Source: Legionella gresilensis
Lineage (GTDB): Bacteria > Pseudomonadota > Gammaproteobacteria > Legionellales > Legionellaceae
Reading direction: 5' to 3'
NCBI RefSeq assembly: GCF_900639865.1
Contig: NZ_CAAAHX010000001.1
Location: 62,001 to 126,000 of the forward strand
Length of the DNA: 64,000 nt
A program made the translations under genes and the position numbers. Under the pieces are notes generated by a model. The model made no database searches. It was not told the DNA's origin and saw only the letters and a program-made list of their open reading frames with translations. Of this stretch, positions 8,721-18,573 are shown one piece after another (positions within the stretch are counted from its first letter, which is position 1; every line of letters starts with the position of its first letter).

Positions 8721-9155
8721 TTAAGTTTTATCAGTAACTGGCCTTACAATCAACACATCGCATTCAGCGCCATGTAAAATGGCATTGGCTGTTGAGCCTA
8801 ATAGTAATGCAAGTCCATGTTTGCCATGGCTACCAGTTACAATAAGGTCAATATTTTTTTCTTTAGCCACCCGCAGAATTTCATTTTTGGTTGAGCCATA
8901 TTCAATCATACAATGTGCTTCATCAACGCCTAGCATTTTAGCTAATGAAGCTAATTCTTTTTCAGCTTGCTCACGAATAGAAACCTCTACTTCTGCAAAG
9001 CCTGCAAAACCTGGATAAGCATAAGCTGGAATGGGCTCAACCACATGAACTAATAGCAGCTCAGCATTATTTTCATCAGCAATTTTCTTTGCTTTCCGAG
9101 CAGCCTTAATACCCACTTCGTCAAAGTCAGTGGCAAACATTACTCTTTTATACAT
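8721..9155 (-). CDS. Universal stress protein UspA family
   Basis: A 144-aa single-domain Usp protein. The N-terminal strand is KRVMFATDFDE and the C-terminal ATP-binding signature GSHGKHGLALLLGSTAN fits G-2x-G-9x-G(S/T), so it probably binds ATP. Such cytoplasmic proteins help survival in starvation and oxidative stress. A monocistronic gene, divergent from the riboswitch-controlled transporter at 9364. Confidence 0.92.
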   Translation of the reverse strand: MYKRVMFATDFDEVGIKAARKAKKIADENNAELLLVHVVEPIPAYAYPGFAGFAEVEVSIREQAEKELASLAKMLGVDEAHCMIEYGSTKNEILRVAKEKNIDLIVTGSHGKHGLALLLGSTANAILHGAECDVLIVRPVTDKT

Positions 9156-9255
9156 CCTAATCTCCCTTAGATTCCTCTAATATAAGCCTAACAGAAATTA
9201 ATGAAATTTTCATTTAACTATTTGCTTTCATTGCTTAATTTTTGTTACATTTCTG

Positions 9256-9358
9256 CCTAAGGGGTGCCTAGTAGTGTATCTATCTAGTTTTAGGTATTTT
9301 ATTTATAGGCTGAGATTACACCCATTGAACCTGTTCGGGTCATGCCGTCGTAGGGATT
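9256..9358 (+). promoter_or_regulatory. TPP riboswitch (THI element)
   Basis: The conserved blocks of the thiamine pyrophosphate aptamer are present in order: GGGGTGCC (9261-9268), GGCTGAGA (9308-9315), ACACCC then GAACCTG (about 9319-9333), CGGGTCATGCC and the closing CGTAGGGA (9349-9356). The last block also holds the AGGGA ribosome site for ATG 9364 (seven bases away). Binding of TPP should therefore hide the ribosome site and stop translation directly. A coding frame could be read through this element from 9274, but it is not protein-coding. Confidence 0.95.
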
Positions 9359-9363
9359 TAACT

Positions 9364-9960
9364 ATGTTTTTAGATATTTTTGGGGCACTCACTTCTTTTT
9401 TAGCGACGTTCTATTTTATTCGCTTAAATAGTTCTGCGTGGTTAATCAGCCTAGTAGCTATAAGCTTAAACAGTTGGCTTTATTGGCAAAAAGGAATTTA
9501 TGCTGATATGGTTTTGGAATTGTTCTATTTTATTACAACTTGTTATGGCTGGTTTAACTGGCGTCGTACTCAAAAGAATATTTCACAGTCTATTCTTAGC
9601 TTAAACTTAAAACAGTGGCTCTTACTTTTAATAGCTATTAATGGGCTCTTTTTAACTATTAATTTTGCCCTAATTTACTTTACAAACTCCGATGTAGCAA
9701 CACTCGATGCTCTTACAACTTCATTAAGTTTAGTAGGTCAGTGGCTGATGTGTCATAAATTTATAGCGACCTGGCTAATTTGGTTTATTACTGATGCAAT
9801 TTATGCTTATTTATATTGGCAAAAGCAAATTCCTTTTCATGCTTTATTAATGACTGTCTATACCATCATGGCACTTTATGGTTATTACAGTTGGCTTAAG
9901 ATATTATACAGTAGGAATAACTCTTTAGAACTTATTGAACAGGTAAAAACTGTTACATAA
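9364..9960 (+). CDS. pnuC: PnuC-family transporter, probably thiamine (PnuT-type)
   Basis: From ATG 9364 the protein has 198 aa and about seven hydrophobic segments. Trp/Tyr-rich motifs of the PnuC family are visible: LNSWLYWQKGIYADM, CYGWFNWRR and LYGYYSWLK. PnuC proteins carry vitamin precursors across the inner membrane by facilitated diffusion. Members under TPP riboswitch control are usually thiamine transporters (PnuT) rather than nicotinamide riboside carriers. The longer reading frame from 9274 runs through the riboswitch, so 9364 is the proper start. No thiamine biosynthesis gene is adjacent. Confidence 0.9.
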   Translation: MFLDIFGALTSFLATFYFIRLNSSAWLISLVAISLNSWLYWQKGIYADMVLELFYFITTCYGWFNWRRTQKNISQSILSLNLKQWLLLLIAINGLFLTINFALIYFTNSDVATLDALTTSLSLVGQWLMCHKFIATWLIWFITDAIYAYLYWQKQIPFHALLMTVYTIMALYGYYSWLKILYSRNNSLELIEQVKTVT

Positions 9961-10186
9961 ACAATGTCATAGATAGAAGTCAGAGGTTATTTTCTTTTTA
10001 AACAAGGAATTATAAAACTGCCATTTTACTATGCGATAATATCATCTCTAACTTTATTTTCCCCTTATTTATAAAAGACTTTTTTCTCCCATAGACGTTT
10101 ATATAACCAAGCTTAAAAATAACTTAAACTTAACTATTTGTATAAAAATTATACAATTATTTAAATATGAATTATACTAATAGATT

Positions 10187-11278
10187 ATGATAAGACGTTT
10201 TATTCAAGCAATAATAGTTATTTTTTTTTCTGAAGTAACAGCCACTACCATTCCAGAATTTGAAGAACATGCTCCGGCTTCGCTAGCAGATCATCTACAC
10301 TTGTCTTCCTCAAATGATCCGGTGGACGGTGGCTGGCTTCCTAATCTTACTGGCTTGCCAGTTAACGAACAAGTTAGTCTATTGAATGAACGCGTGGTTG
10401 ACCTTGTACAGAATGAAAAAGATAAACAATGTGCCTCAATAAATTCGAATCTTAGGTTGCTGATTTTTCAACATTTTCTTATTTATCAATATATGGCCAA
10501 TGCCCAAAATACTTATTTTGATGAACAGACCGCGTATCAATGGGCCCATATTCTAGCGATGATTCTTAAAGAGAGTAGCGGTGATTCGGCAGGCATCACA
10601 GATATGAATGGTCATTCGATTTCCACTTATAAAGCCCAAACCAATTTAGACCAATGGAGACTAATATTAACCCTCGCCAAACAAAGACATATTCGTTTTA
10701 ATTATCAAACCAATTTTGGTTTGACACAAACGTCAGCCGATAGATTATTTAATGCGTTTCAATTAGGGAAGAATAAGTCTTATGATACTGCTTTTTTAGA
10801 AGGTAAAGAAGGTGCTTCAACTCCCAGGAAGATAGATTTAAATACCGCAATTGCTATTCGCAGGTTAATTTGGTTTTACCAAGATTTTGCTCAAGGTAGA
10901 ATATCACAAGCAAATAGTCGTCTTCATCAAATGAATATTAGTGATCCCCATTTTATGGACCAATATCAAGCAGGTTTAGAGATGGCAGTTGTATATTGTG
11001 GCACACGCTTTATGTTTCGAGAAAGTCAATTAAAAAAAGGCTTATTGAAAAAAGCCGTTGCCTCTATTGCTTATTGCAAACTTGGCAATCCAAAGAGTGG
11101 ATATGGCTTTCATGAAATAGATCAAGAATGCTTCGCCCAATGGGTTACTTTATGTCCTGCCTTAAACATCGATATTGCTCTTCTTACCCCTCTTAGCTAT
11201 TTCGCTACTCGAGGAGAAAAGCCTGTTTGTGAAGAGACATTTAAACAGTTGATTAATAAAAATCCCGTCGCTAAATGA
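10187..11278 (+). CDS. Exported hypothetical protein with lysozyme/transglycosylase-like motifs
   Basis: A 363-aa protein with a probable signal peptide (MIRRFIQAIIVIFFSEVTAT). I do not recognise it as a named family. Residues about 123-131 read LAMILKESS and residues 176-183 NFGLTQTS. The Glu-Ser followed some 50 residues later by GL-x-Q resembles the catalytic ES and GLMQ motifs of SLT/goose-type lytic transglycosylases; Glu129 would be the acid. The C-terminal half is helical with several Cys. It is monocistronic, with no clear ribosome site before ATG 10187. A periplasmic peptidoglycan-related function is inference. Confidence 0.6.
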   Translation: MIRRFIQAIIVIFFSEVTATTIPEFEEHAPASLADHLHLSSSNDPVDGGWLPNLTGLPVNEQVSLLNERVVDLVQNEKDKQCASINSNLRLLIFQHFLIYQYMANAQNTYFDEQTAYQWAHILAMILKESSGDSAGITDMNGHSISTYKAQTNLDQWRLILTLAKQRHIRFNYQTNFGLTQTSADRLFNAFQLGKNKSYDTAFLEGKEGASTPRKIDLNTAIAIRRLIWFYQDFAQGRISQANSRLHQMNISDPHFMDQYQAGLEMAVVYCGTRFMFRESQLKKGLLKKAVASIAYCKLGNPKSGYGFHEIDQECFAQWVTLCPALNIDIALLTPLSYFATRGEKPVCEETFKQLINKNPVAK

Positions 11279-11527
11279 TAATTGTAATAAAGAAGTCTAA
11301 TGTTTAGTATTACTTCTTGTTGACTATGAGTAGCAATATTTATATAACAGTCAAAAAATTAATCATTAATTTATCTATTATATGTCCTATTAATCTAGAC
11401 AATTTTTACATCTAAAGTCTTTACGTAAGTTGGTAGAGTAGAAAGGAAATACTAAAACCTTGGTGAACAGCCAGACTGGAGTACTAATTACTTTAAATAC
11501 GACTGTTCAGCGAATAGTGCTACATGG

Positions 11528-12907
11528 TTATGATATAGAAGTCGAAGGTAATTTTCTTACCCAAGGTTTAAGTTTTAAGAGCTTAGGATTTAAATGATTT
11601 AATGCCATTTTTGCTTGTTTAGCTTGACTGTATTGACCTAAAGTGACAATAAACCAGTCTTTTCCATTTAGCTTAATATGGCTAATTTGAGCATTCGAAA
11701 TCATATTCTTCGTTAGAAAATGCTGCAATTTTTCTTTATTAGGTCCGGCACCTAATTGAATCGTAAAATATGGATTTTCAGCCACTGCGTTAGAAACTAA
11801 GTGTGTTTCAAAAAAATTATTTATTGGCTGTAAGTTAGATTTCAGTAGGGATAATTCAACTTCTTCTATAAGAGCAGCTTGTGCTACTTTACTTACCTCT
11901 TCATTAATAACATGCATATGACTTACGTAATTTGATGAAACTTCTTTATTTAAAAACACTTGTTCTAAAGCACGGTCTATTGATTTTTTAACTAATGTAG
12001 TAACTTGATTACTTTCAACTAATGGCACTTGTATAATATTTTGATGCTCGGCAACTAAAGTAGTAGGTGTAAAAGAATTAGAAAATTCTGATACTGAATT
12101 TTCAGAGGCTTTAAATTTAATCTTTCCTACATAGGCAATAAGCAATACCAATAAAAATAAACCACCCATTAAATTAATAGACTTAAATAAAGGTAATTGA
12201 TTTGTTTTATTTGATTTAAAAAAAGCGTCTAAATGCGTATTTATCTGGGCAATATGGCCACTGGTTAGATTATAAAACTCATTTACACACTTATCAGTTA
12301 AATTTTTATTTATTCCTTTCGATATAGGCAGTTTTTTTAATAGGTACTTTCTTGTTTCTCTTTTACTTAAAGGCCCTAGTTCGATTGTGTGGATTAAATC
12401 TTTATAAGTATCACCATGTAATGAATTAAGCAGTGGATTTAATGAAAAATCCGTTGCTAAACAAATATGAAAAAAACTATGTTGATACTTCCTCACCTCT
12501 TCTAACAAACTTTTTAGAAAACCTTCCTTTAGGCAGTGAGCATTATCAATAATAATTAGTATATGCTTTTTAAGGATATTAACTTCTTTGACTAATTCAC
12601 TTAATTGAGGCTTTATACTTGACGGTCGCTGACAAAATTTTTCTAACGCAGTTAAAACTTGTGCTTCAGCTAAAGGTGTTTTTGCATCAATAAGATTTAC
12701 ATTTATATCTAAATCTAAATTTTCTCGTAATAAATGAATAAATGATGTTTTACCACCACCTTGTTCAGCCATAATCACAATCATTAAATCATTAAACAAG
12801 ACAAGGTGATTAATAAAATTAATTTTAGCTAACCAATTATGAGGTTTATATAAAAAAGTTGTCGTAGCTTGCAAAGGTATTAGGGATTTACGAGAATTAG
12901 ATAACAT
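11528..12907 (-). CDS. damX: DamX-like AAA ATPase/SPOR-domain protein
   Basis: A 459-aa protein with an N-terminal AAA domain (Walker A MAEQGGGKTS at about 46-55, Walker B-like ILIIIDNAH), one membrane helix near 241-262 (GGLFLLVLLIAYVG), a periplasmic linker and a C-terminal SPOR domain (about 380-455, YFTIQLGAG...WFIVTLGQY). SPOR domains bind denuded septal glycan, so DamX acts at cell division. It lies 4 nt after aroB, the same place as damX in the aroK-aroB-damX order of Enterobacteria. No dam gene follows. Confidence 0.82.
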   Translation of the reverse strand: MLSNSRKSLIPLQATTTFLYKPHNWLAKINFINHLVLFNDLMIVIMAEQGGGKTSFIHLLRENLDLDINVNLIDAKTPLAEAQVLTALEKFCQRPSSIKPQLSELVKEVNILKKHILIIIDNAHCLKEGFLKSLLEEVRKYQHSFFHICLATDFSLNPLLNSLHGDTYKDLIHTIELGPLSKRETRKYLLKKLPISKGINKNLTDKCVNEFYNLTSGHIAQINTHLDAFFKSNKTNQLPLFKSINLMGGLFLLVLLIAYVGKIKFKASENSVSEFSNSFTPTTLVAEHQNIIQVPLVESNQVTTLVKKSIDRALEQVFLNKEVSSNYVSHMHVINEEVSKVAQAALIEEVELSLLKSNLQPINNFFETHLVSNAVAENPYFTIQLGAGPNKEKLQHFLTKNMISNAQISHIKLNGKDWFIVTLGQYSQAKQAKMALNHLNPKLLKLKPWVRKLPSTSIS

Positions 12908-12911
12908 CGTG

Positions 12912-14015
12912 CTAATCTCCTACTACGCTTGCCATAACTTCTTGAATTGTTAGTCCATTAATATCACTTACAAGAGAGCAATTTCCAATTTCTTTAATTA
13001 CAATAAAGCGCAACTTATTATTTTTAATTTTTTTGTCTGTTGCTAATAGCATGTATAAATGCTCCAGATTAATATCTTTTGGTATTCGCCTAGGTAAGTT
13101 TGCTAAATATAATAAATTATCTATCTGTTTAACAGTCTCCCAACTTATTTCCCCAAGTCGATGAGATAACAAGGCAGCACAGTATAAGCCAATTGCTACT
13201 GCTTCGCCATGTAACCAGCGTTGATAATGGGTATAGGCTTCAAGAGCATGCCCTATAGTGTGTCCTAAATTTAATAAAGCTCTAACCCCTGCTTCTCGTT
13301 CATCTTGCTGCACATAGCCTACTTTTATTTGACAGCAGCGATAAATAATTTCTGCAAGTTCAGATGAATGATGGCTTAACCCTTTTTGTAAGGCTCTTTG
13401 AACGTCAGTAAAAAAGCAGCCGCCTTCTAAGATGGCATATTTAATTACTTCAGCAAGTCCTGCACGAAACTCTCTTAAAGAGAGTGTATTTAAAACAGCC
13501 AGATCGATAATGACAGCTTGCGGCTGGTAAAAACTACCGATCATATTTTTACCTAATGGATGATTAATTCCTGTTTTCCCACCCACTGATGCATCCACTT
13601 GAGCCAATAAAGTTGTAGGAATTTGAACAAAATTGACACCTCTTTGGTAAGACGATGCTGCAAATCCCGCAATATCTCCAACAACACCACCGCCTAAAGC
13701 AACAATAGTTGTATCTCTATGGTGCTTTTTTTCCATTAAGGCATCAAATATTTGGAAAAGACTTTGCTGATTTTTGTATTCTTCACCATCGGCAAGTATG
13801 ACGCTATCAATCTGCCGCTTACCAAATGAACGTTGTATACGCTCTAGATATAAAGGGGCTACTGTTTCATTCGTAACAACCATAATCTGCCTTGATTTTA
13901 CACTATCTGACAGCAGGTTGCACTCAACTGATAAAAGGTGATTGCCTATAAAAATAGAATAATCATGCCCTGGTAAATTGACTTCTAATGTATAAAGCAA
14001 ATCAAAGTTCACCAT
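12912..14015 (-). CDS. aroB: 3-dehydroquinate synthase
   Basis: A 367-aa AroB, the second step of the shikimate pathway (DAHP to 3-dehydroquinate; NAD and Zn dependent). Clear motifs are [54 protein letters not shown] (glycine-rich NAD and substrate region) and [11 protein letters not shown] and HGEAVAIG with the Zn-binding His residues. Length is normal. Its start overlaps the end of aroK by 14 nt, showing coupled translation. Confidence 0.97.
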   Translation of the reverse strand: MVNFDLLYTLEVNLPGHDYSIFIGNHLLSVECNLLSDSVKSRQIMVVTNETVAPLYLERIQRSFGKRQIDSVILADGEEYKNQQSLFQIFDALMEKKHHRDTTIVALGGGVVGDIAGFAASSYQRGVNFVQIPTTLLAQVDASVGGKTGINHPLGKNMIGSFYQPQAVIIDLAVLNTLSLREFRAGLAEVIKYAILEGGCFFTDVQRALQKGLSHHSSELAEIIYRCCQIKVGYVQQDEREAGVRALLNLGHTIGHALEAYTHYQRWLHGEAVAIGLYCAALLSHRLGEISWETVKQIDNLLYLANLPRRIPKDINLEHLYMLLATDKKIKNNKLRFIVIKEIGNCSLVSDINGLTIQEVMASVVGD

Positions 14016-14529
14016 AAATATATTTTATAATATTGTTGGCAACAGCTTTAACAGTTAGTTTGTCTGTTTCAAAACTAATATCTGCCAACTCTTCATAAAA
14101 AGGCTCACGCTCATCTCGTAACATCTCTAAGCGACTTTCTAAATCGTCTGTTTGTAAGAGCGGCCTTTTTGTATCACGCTTAGTACGTTCAAACTGCTGT
14201 TGAAGAGAAGTTTTTAGGTAAATAACCGTGCCCCGACCAGCAAGCGCATTACGATTCTCTGGAGTCATAACAACTCCACCGCCGGTAGCTAATACAATAT
14301 TTGTTTTTTGCGTTAATTCATCAATGACCTTCTGTTCACGCTTACGAAAACCCTCCTCACCTTCAATATCAAATATCCAGGAGATATCAGCCCCCGCACG
14401 TTCTTCAATTACTTCGTCAGAATCAAAGAACTCTAATTTGAGCTCTTTTGCCAAAGTACGGCCAATAGTGCTTTTTCCCGCTCCCATAGGCCCAATTAAA
14501 AAAATATTACGTACTTTAACTATGCTCAT
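14002..14529 (-). CDS. aroK: Shikimate kinase
   Basis: A 175-aa enzyme that phosphorylates shikimate at O3 with ATP. The P-loop GPMGAGKST is near residues 13-21, followed by the substrate motif [13 protein letters not shown], the GGG of LATGGGVV and the lid region [10 protein letters not shown]. Length is normal. It begins the aroK-aroB-damX unit downstream of the pilMNOPQ genes with a gap of about 230 nt, the conserved gammaproteobacterial arrangement. Confidence 0.97.
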   Translation of the reverse strand: MSIVKVRNIFLIGPMGAGKSTIGRTLAKELKLEFFDSDEVIEERAGADISWIFDIEGEEGFRKREQKVIDELTQKTNIVLATGGGVVMTPENRNALAGRGTVIYLKTSLQQQFERTKRDTKRPLLQTDDLESRLEMLRDEREPFYEELADISFETDKLTVKAVANNIIKYIYGEL

Positions 14530-14761
14530 TTTTAATCACATACCTCTTTGCTAATAGAGAATTGTACATTAACAATTCTGTTTGATTAACATAATACCTA
14601 AAGCCGATATTAAATCACCTTAATTTTGCTCACGTCCAAAACTTTAGGCTCATTTTTTATTATAAATTATGATTTGTAAATTACTAAATATAAAAAAATA
14701 GTGGCGCTATGTTGCGACTAAGGTGCAAATTATTAACTCTCTTATTATTTATTCAAGAGAT
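14530..14761. other. Intergenic region pilQ-aroK
   Basis: AT-rich spacer between two leftward genes. It probably carries the aroK promoter, but no sequence element is clear enough to mark, and I see no coding frame. Confidence 0.3.
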
Positions 14762-16876
14762 TTATTTATAAACATTAATTGGCTTTCCGAACTTATCTAA
14801 CCCTATACCCTGACCTTTTACGGCCAAAATAGCCAAATTATCCGTTATTATCCTTGGAGTAATGAAAATGAGCAACTCTTCATTTCTAATTCTAGAATGT
14901 TTGTTGCGAAATAAAGCACCAAGCCCCGGTAATTCGCCTAAAAAAGGTACACGATTTATTGTATTATTTTTATCTTGGCGATAAATCCCTCCTAAAACCA
15001 CTGTCTGACCATTGTTTACCAAAACGCTAGTTTGAATTTGCTTGGTTAAAATAGCCGGTACGCCATTAACTAAACGGCCCGAAGGTGAATCTTGGTTAAT
15101 TTGCAAATCCATAAGGATTTTATTATCAGGTGTAATTTGAGGTGTTACTTTTAAACTTAAGACTGCTTTTTTAAAAGCGACAGCGGTAGCTCCACTGGAT
15201 GTCGCTTCCTGATAGGGAATTTCCTCACCCGACTCAATCATTGCTGCTTGCTGATTAGTCGTCATTAGACGTGGGCTTGCAATAATATCTGCTTTATCTT
15301 CACTTTCTAATGCAGAAAGTTCTAAATCTAATAAGATATCATCGCCTAACTTAGCTAACGCAATACCAATTGAGGCAGGATTAGCAACAGGTGCTGCTAA
15401 ATCAACATTTAACCGATCAGCTAATGGAATGACTTCAGCCGGCGGAACGCCTGCAGCAAGCTGATTAGCCCCTTCTAATGTTCCGCTTAAATGTGGAGGC
15501 CGAGAAATGCCAAATCGCACGCCTAAATCTCTAATTGCTTCACGCGTCACATTAACAATACGTGCTTCAATTTGAACTTGCTTAATAGGAATATCGAGCT
15601 GTTTCACAAGTTCACGAATCCGCTCAATCTGTTCACCTGTATCCTGAATCCAGATAGTATTGGTACGCGCATCAACACTCACTGATCCTCGCTTCGATAA
15701 GAGAGAGGTATTTTTATCTTTTAAAAGAGTAGCAATATCCGCTGCTTTGGCGAAATTTAAAGGTAATAACTCCGAACGCAATGGTGCTAAGCTAATAACC
15801 GCTTGTTGCGTTTTAAGCTCTGCCTGTTCCCTTTTTAATAAATCCTCTGCTTTTTCAACAAAAATAACATTACCTGACTGCCGCTTATCTAGATTATTGG
15901 TTTTAAGAATAATATCTAACGCTTGATCCCAAGGAACATCATGTAAACGCAGCGTAATTTTACCATCCACATTATTGCTTACGATAATATTAAAGCCACT
16001 AAATTCTGCAAGTAACTGCAACACCGCACGAATAGAAATATCTTGAAAGTTTAAAGAAATAGATTTGCCGGTATAGACTTGTTTTCTTAATTTGGCTTGT
16101 TTTATTTCTTCTGCGGTTAATGGAAAAATATCTACAAAAAATTGCTTATTTACCTGATAAGCGAAATGACCATAATCCCCTTTATTTCTAATAACTAAGC
16201 GAGTTTTTTTGCCTATTTGTCGGAATGTCATGGTTTTAGCAGGACTTTGAAAATCAGCTACATCATAACGTTTCATTAACCGCTCAGGAATCCGTGTACT
16301 TATAAAATCTACCACAACATCTCTACCCCTTTGCGTGACTTCAACAGGCACACTACTACTAGACACATCAATAATAGCGCGGCCCGTTTGTTTTCCTATA
16401 CCGCGAAAATCAACGTTATTTATAATAAAATGGGCCTTAACTGGTCTGTGAGTAACAAAAATTTCTTTCCTTTGCTCAAAACCGGTCGTCGTTTTACCAC
16501 TTAATGTTAATGTGTATACCTTGCCAGAAATATAACCAGAATAAATAGCTACAGTTGATAAGTTAAAAATAGCACGTACTCGATTATCAACCGCAACAAT
16601 AACGTAATCACTTAAGGCACCAAGATTAATTTTTTTAGTAACTAATGTTTGATCAAGCAGGCTTTTAGTATTAGCAAAATCAAGCACTAATCGGGCTGGC
16701 TTTTTGGTAATAAAATTTGTTGGTAAGGTAGTTAATGCCTCATTAAATACAAAATCTATTCTTACCCTTTCACTTGGTAATGGGGTGACCTTTAAACCCA
16801 CTAACGTGTTTTCCTTAGCAAATGAAATGCTACAAAAACACATAAACAATGCAACTGCCCAAATAAACTTACGCAA
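14762..16876 (-). CDS. pilQ: Type IV pilus secretin PilQ
   Basis: About 704 aa from TTG 16876: the leader MRKFIWAVALFMCFCSISFA follows an AGGAG site seven bases upstream. An in-frame ATG at 16900 gives eight extra residues and overlaps pilP, but has no ribosome site. Domains in order: two AMIN domains (about 30-260), STN/N0 (KSISLNFQDISIRAVLQLL, about 270-345), N1 (about 365-440) and the secretin barrel (about 455-700; VPFLGELPGLGALFRNKHS, ELLIFITPRI). PilQ forms the outer membrane pore through which the pilus leaves. Last gene of pilMNOPQ. Confidence 0.95.
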   Translation of the reverse strand: MRKFIWAVALFMCFCSISFAKENTLVGLKVTPLPSERVRIDFVFNEALTTLPTNFITKKPARLVLDFANTKSLLDQTLVTKKINLGALSDYVIVAVDNRVRAIFNLSTVAIYSGYISGKVYTLTLSGKTTTGFEQRKEIFVTHRPVKAHFIINNVDFRGIGKQTGRAIIDVSSSSVPVEVTQRGRDVVVDFISTRIPERLMKRYDVADFQSPAKTMTFRQIGKKTRLVIRNKGDYGHFAYQVNKQFFVDIFPLTAEEIKQAKLRKQVYTGKSISLNFQDISIRAVLQLLAEFSGFNIIVSNNVDGKITLRLHDVPWDQALDIILKTNNLDKRQSGNVIFVEKAEDLLKREQAELKTQQAVISLAPLRSELLPLNFAKAADIATLLKDKNTSLLSKRGSVSVDARTNTIWIQDTGEQIERIRELVKQLDIPIKQVQIEARIVNVTREAIRDLGVRFGISRPPHLSGTLEGANQLAAGVPPAEVIPLADRLNVDLAAPVANPASIGIALAKLGDDILLDLELSALESEDKADIIASPRLMTTNQQAAMIESGEEIPYQEATSSGATAVAFKKAVLSLKVTPQITPDNKILMDLQINQDSPSGRLVNGVPAILTKQIQTSVLVNNGQTVVLGGIYRQDKNNTINRVPFLGELPGLGALFRNKHSRIRNEELLIFITPRIITDNLAILAVKGQGIGLDKFGKPINVYK

Positions 16877-16886
16877 AATGCAACTC

Positions 16887-17396
16887 CTATTTCCCTGCAT
16901 TTAAATTAAAATCAATTTTCCTTTTCTGCCATTTCCCTGCAACTTTCACTGTTTCTTCTAAAGAAAGTACAGTTGGTGTAATTCGAGTTATTTGACCAAA
17001 ATTTTTCCCCATATAATCACCAGGTCTAACGCGTACAATCTCACCATTAGGAAGGCTAATTAAACCCCATATTGTAGGGGTCTGCTCTAACGTACCTACG
17101 AATTTTAACGCGTCCAAAGGAAACTGTTCTAAACGCTGTTTTGGCCTTGTGGTATCTGGCGCTAACTCATCCGTAATAACAACCACAACTTCTTTCTGTT
17201 TGAATGGATTACGTCGATTATCAATTTCAGGATAAGAAAATTTTATAGGCGGTAGAAACGTAGGTAAAGGCTCAATGGGACGTGCCTTACGTGCTTTAAC
17301 TTCTTTAATATATTGATCTAAGTCATCTTCATTTGTACTTGAGCAAGCAGATAGAGTTAGAATCAATAATAAAATTAACCATCCTTGTATTTTCAT
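16887..17396 (-). CDS. pilP: Type IV pilus assembly lipoprotein PilP
   Basis: A 169-aa lipoprotein with the lipobox LSAC after a hydrophobic leader (MKIQGWLILLLILTLSAC). The PilP domain covers about 75-165 (PLDALKFVGTLEQTPTIWGL, VRPGDYMGKNFGQITRI). PilP joins the PilM-N-O inner membrane platform to the PilQ secretin. Its ATG overlaps the pilO stop (ATGA). Confidence 0.95.
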   Translation of the reverse strand: MKIQGWLILLLILTLSACSSTNEDDLDQYIKEVKARKARPIEPLPTFLPPIKFSYPEIDNRRNPFKQKEVVVVITDELAPDTTRPKQRLEQFPLDALKFVGTLEQTPTIWGLISLPNGEIVRVRPGDYMGKNFGQITRITPTVLSLEETVKVAGKWQKRKIDFNLNAGK

Positions 17397-17992
17397 TTAG
17401 TTTTATATCTATAAATTTTTGCTGTTAATTGCATTATAAGTAGATCACCTATAGGTTTTTTTTGTTTTTCATCTATTTGTTGCTTTATTTCAAAATCATG
17501 TAACGTAACGATACGACTCATTTGTATAACACGGCTAACAAATACAGCTAATTGATGATAATTACCTACTACAGCAATTTTAATTGGTAACTCAATATAG
17601 AAATCATGTTTTACCTCAGTCTGAGGCGCGAAGCTATCAAACGTTAAACCGCTTGCTATTCCTGTTTTTGAAATATCTTCTAATAAACCTGGCATTTCAT
17701 TTTCTGCTGGCAGCTGCTTTAACATGGCACCAAAACGCTCTTTCATTACTTGTAATTGTAATTTATAAGCAACAAGATTAGCTGCTAATCTCTGTTTTTG
17801 CTCAAATTCTGCACGAAGAGTCTGTTCTTGATTTAATAGACTAGCATGTGTTTCTAGATTAGGTTTTATTAGAAATAAATAGCCAAAACCAATAATAATA
17901 GCTGCTAATAATAATGCCGCCAAATATTTTATTAATGGTGGCCATTGTCCGACATTCTCTAATGTTAACTCATTTAAATTTATTTTATTCAT
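17393..17992 (-). CDS. pilO: Type IV pilus inner membrane protein PilO
   Basis: A 199-aa bitopic protein: a short cytoplasmic head, one TM (about 24-45, AALLLAAIIIGFGYLFLI), a coiled coil (about 50-100) and a ferredoxin-like periplasmic domain (LPIKIAVVGNYHQLAVFVSR). It dimerises with PilN and aligns the machine with PilP/PilQ. It starts by overlapping the pilN stop by one base (TAATG) and overlaps pilP by 4 nt. Confidence 0.95.
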   Translation of the reverse strand: MNKINLNELTLENVGQWPPLIKYLAALLLAAIIIGFGYLFLIKPNLETHASLLNQEQTLRAEFEQKQRLAANLVAYKLQLQVMKERFGAMLKQLPAENEMPGLLEDISKTGIASGLTFDSFAPQTEVKHDFYIELPIKIAVVGNYHQLAVFVSRVIQMSRIVTLHDFEIKQQIDEKQKKPIGDLLIMQLTAKIYRYKTK

Positions 17993-18573
17993 TATAAAGG
18001 ACTTTTCGGTTTTAAAACAAAGCTTAAAGTAAATTCATTATTTACTACTGAAGCCTGATTGACTGGGACTTGATTATTTAAGGGTTCTTTATTTTTTTTA
18101 ATCTCAGTTAGGACTGGATCTTGAATCCATGGGCTTTGCTCAATATTACGCATTAAAATTGAAACATTTGTATTTGACTCTGCATAGCCTTGCACAGTAA
18201 TTTTATCTTCTACTCGTTTTACTTGAGTCAGATAAATGCCATCAGGAACGACTTTAATTAACTCATCAAATAAATACACTGTTAAGGTACGTTTTGCTTG
18301 TAAACCTTGAACGATTTTCATACGTGAAATTAATTCACTTCGAACTTGTTTAAGCTGCTTTATCTCCTTAATTTGTCGATTAAAAGTATTAATCTCATCC
18401 TGCAGGCGCTGATTTCGTGCTGTTTGGGCGCTATTTAAATCTTGTACATAATAATTTATAAGAATTACAATACCTATCCCAATTAAGAGAGCGCCTAACA
18501 TTAAGGTACGAAATTCTCTTTTCTCTTGCTCTCGACGTACTTCTCTCCAAGGTAATAAATTAATATTTGTCAT
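17992..18573 (-). CDS. pilN: Type IV pilus inner membrane protein PilN
   Basis: A 193-aa protein with the PilM-binding N-terminus INLLPWREVRREQEKREF, one TM (about 26-43) and a coiled coil followed by a periplasmic domain (LIKVVPDGIYLTQVKRVEDK). The INLLPWR motif is diagnostic for PilN. It overlaps pilM by 4 nt. Confidence 0.96.
   Translation of the reverse strand: MTNINLLPWREVRREQEKREFRTLMLGALLIGIGIVILINYYVQDLNSAQTARNQRLQDEINTFNRQIKEIKQLKQVRSELISRMKIVQGLQAKRTLTVYLFDELIKVVPDGIYLTQVKRVEDKITVQGYAESNTNVSILMRNIEQSPWIQDPVLTEIKKNKEPLNNQVPVNQASVVNNEFTLSFVLKPKSPL

Noticed and set aside
8779-9018. Frame opposite the universal stress protein gene
   Set aside because: Antisense shadow; the Usp motifs are all on the other strand.
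9274-9363. N-terminal extension of the PnuC-family protein
   Set aside because: These bases are the TPP riboswitch; the true start is ATG 9364 with its own ribosome site.
9965-9995. Similarity between ATAGAAGTC... at about 9972 and 11536
   Set aside because: Only about 24 bp with several differences, and the second copy overlaps the end of the damX-like gene; probably chance.
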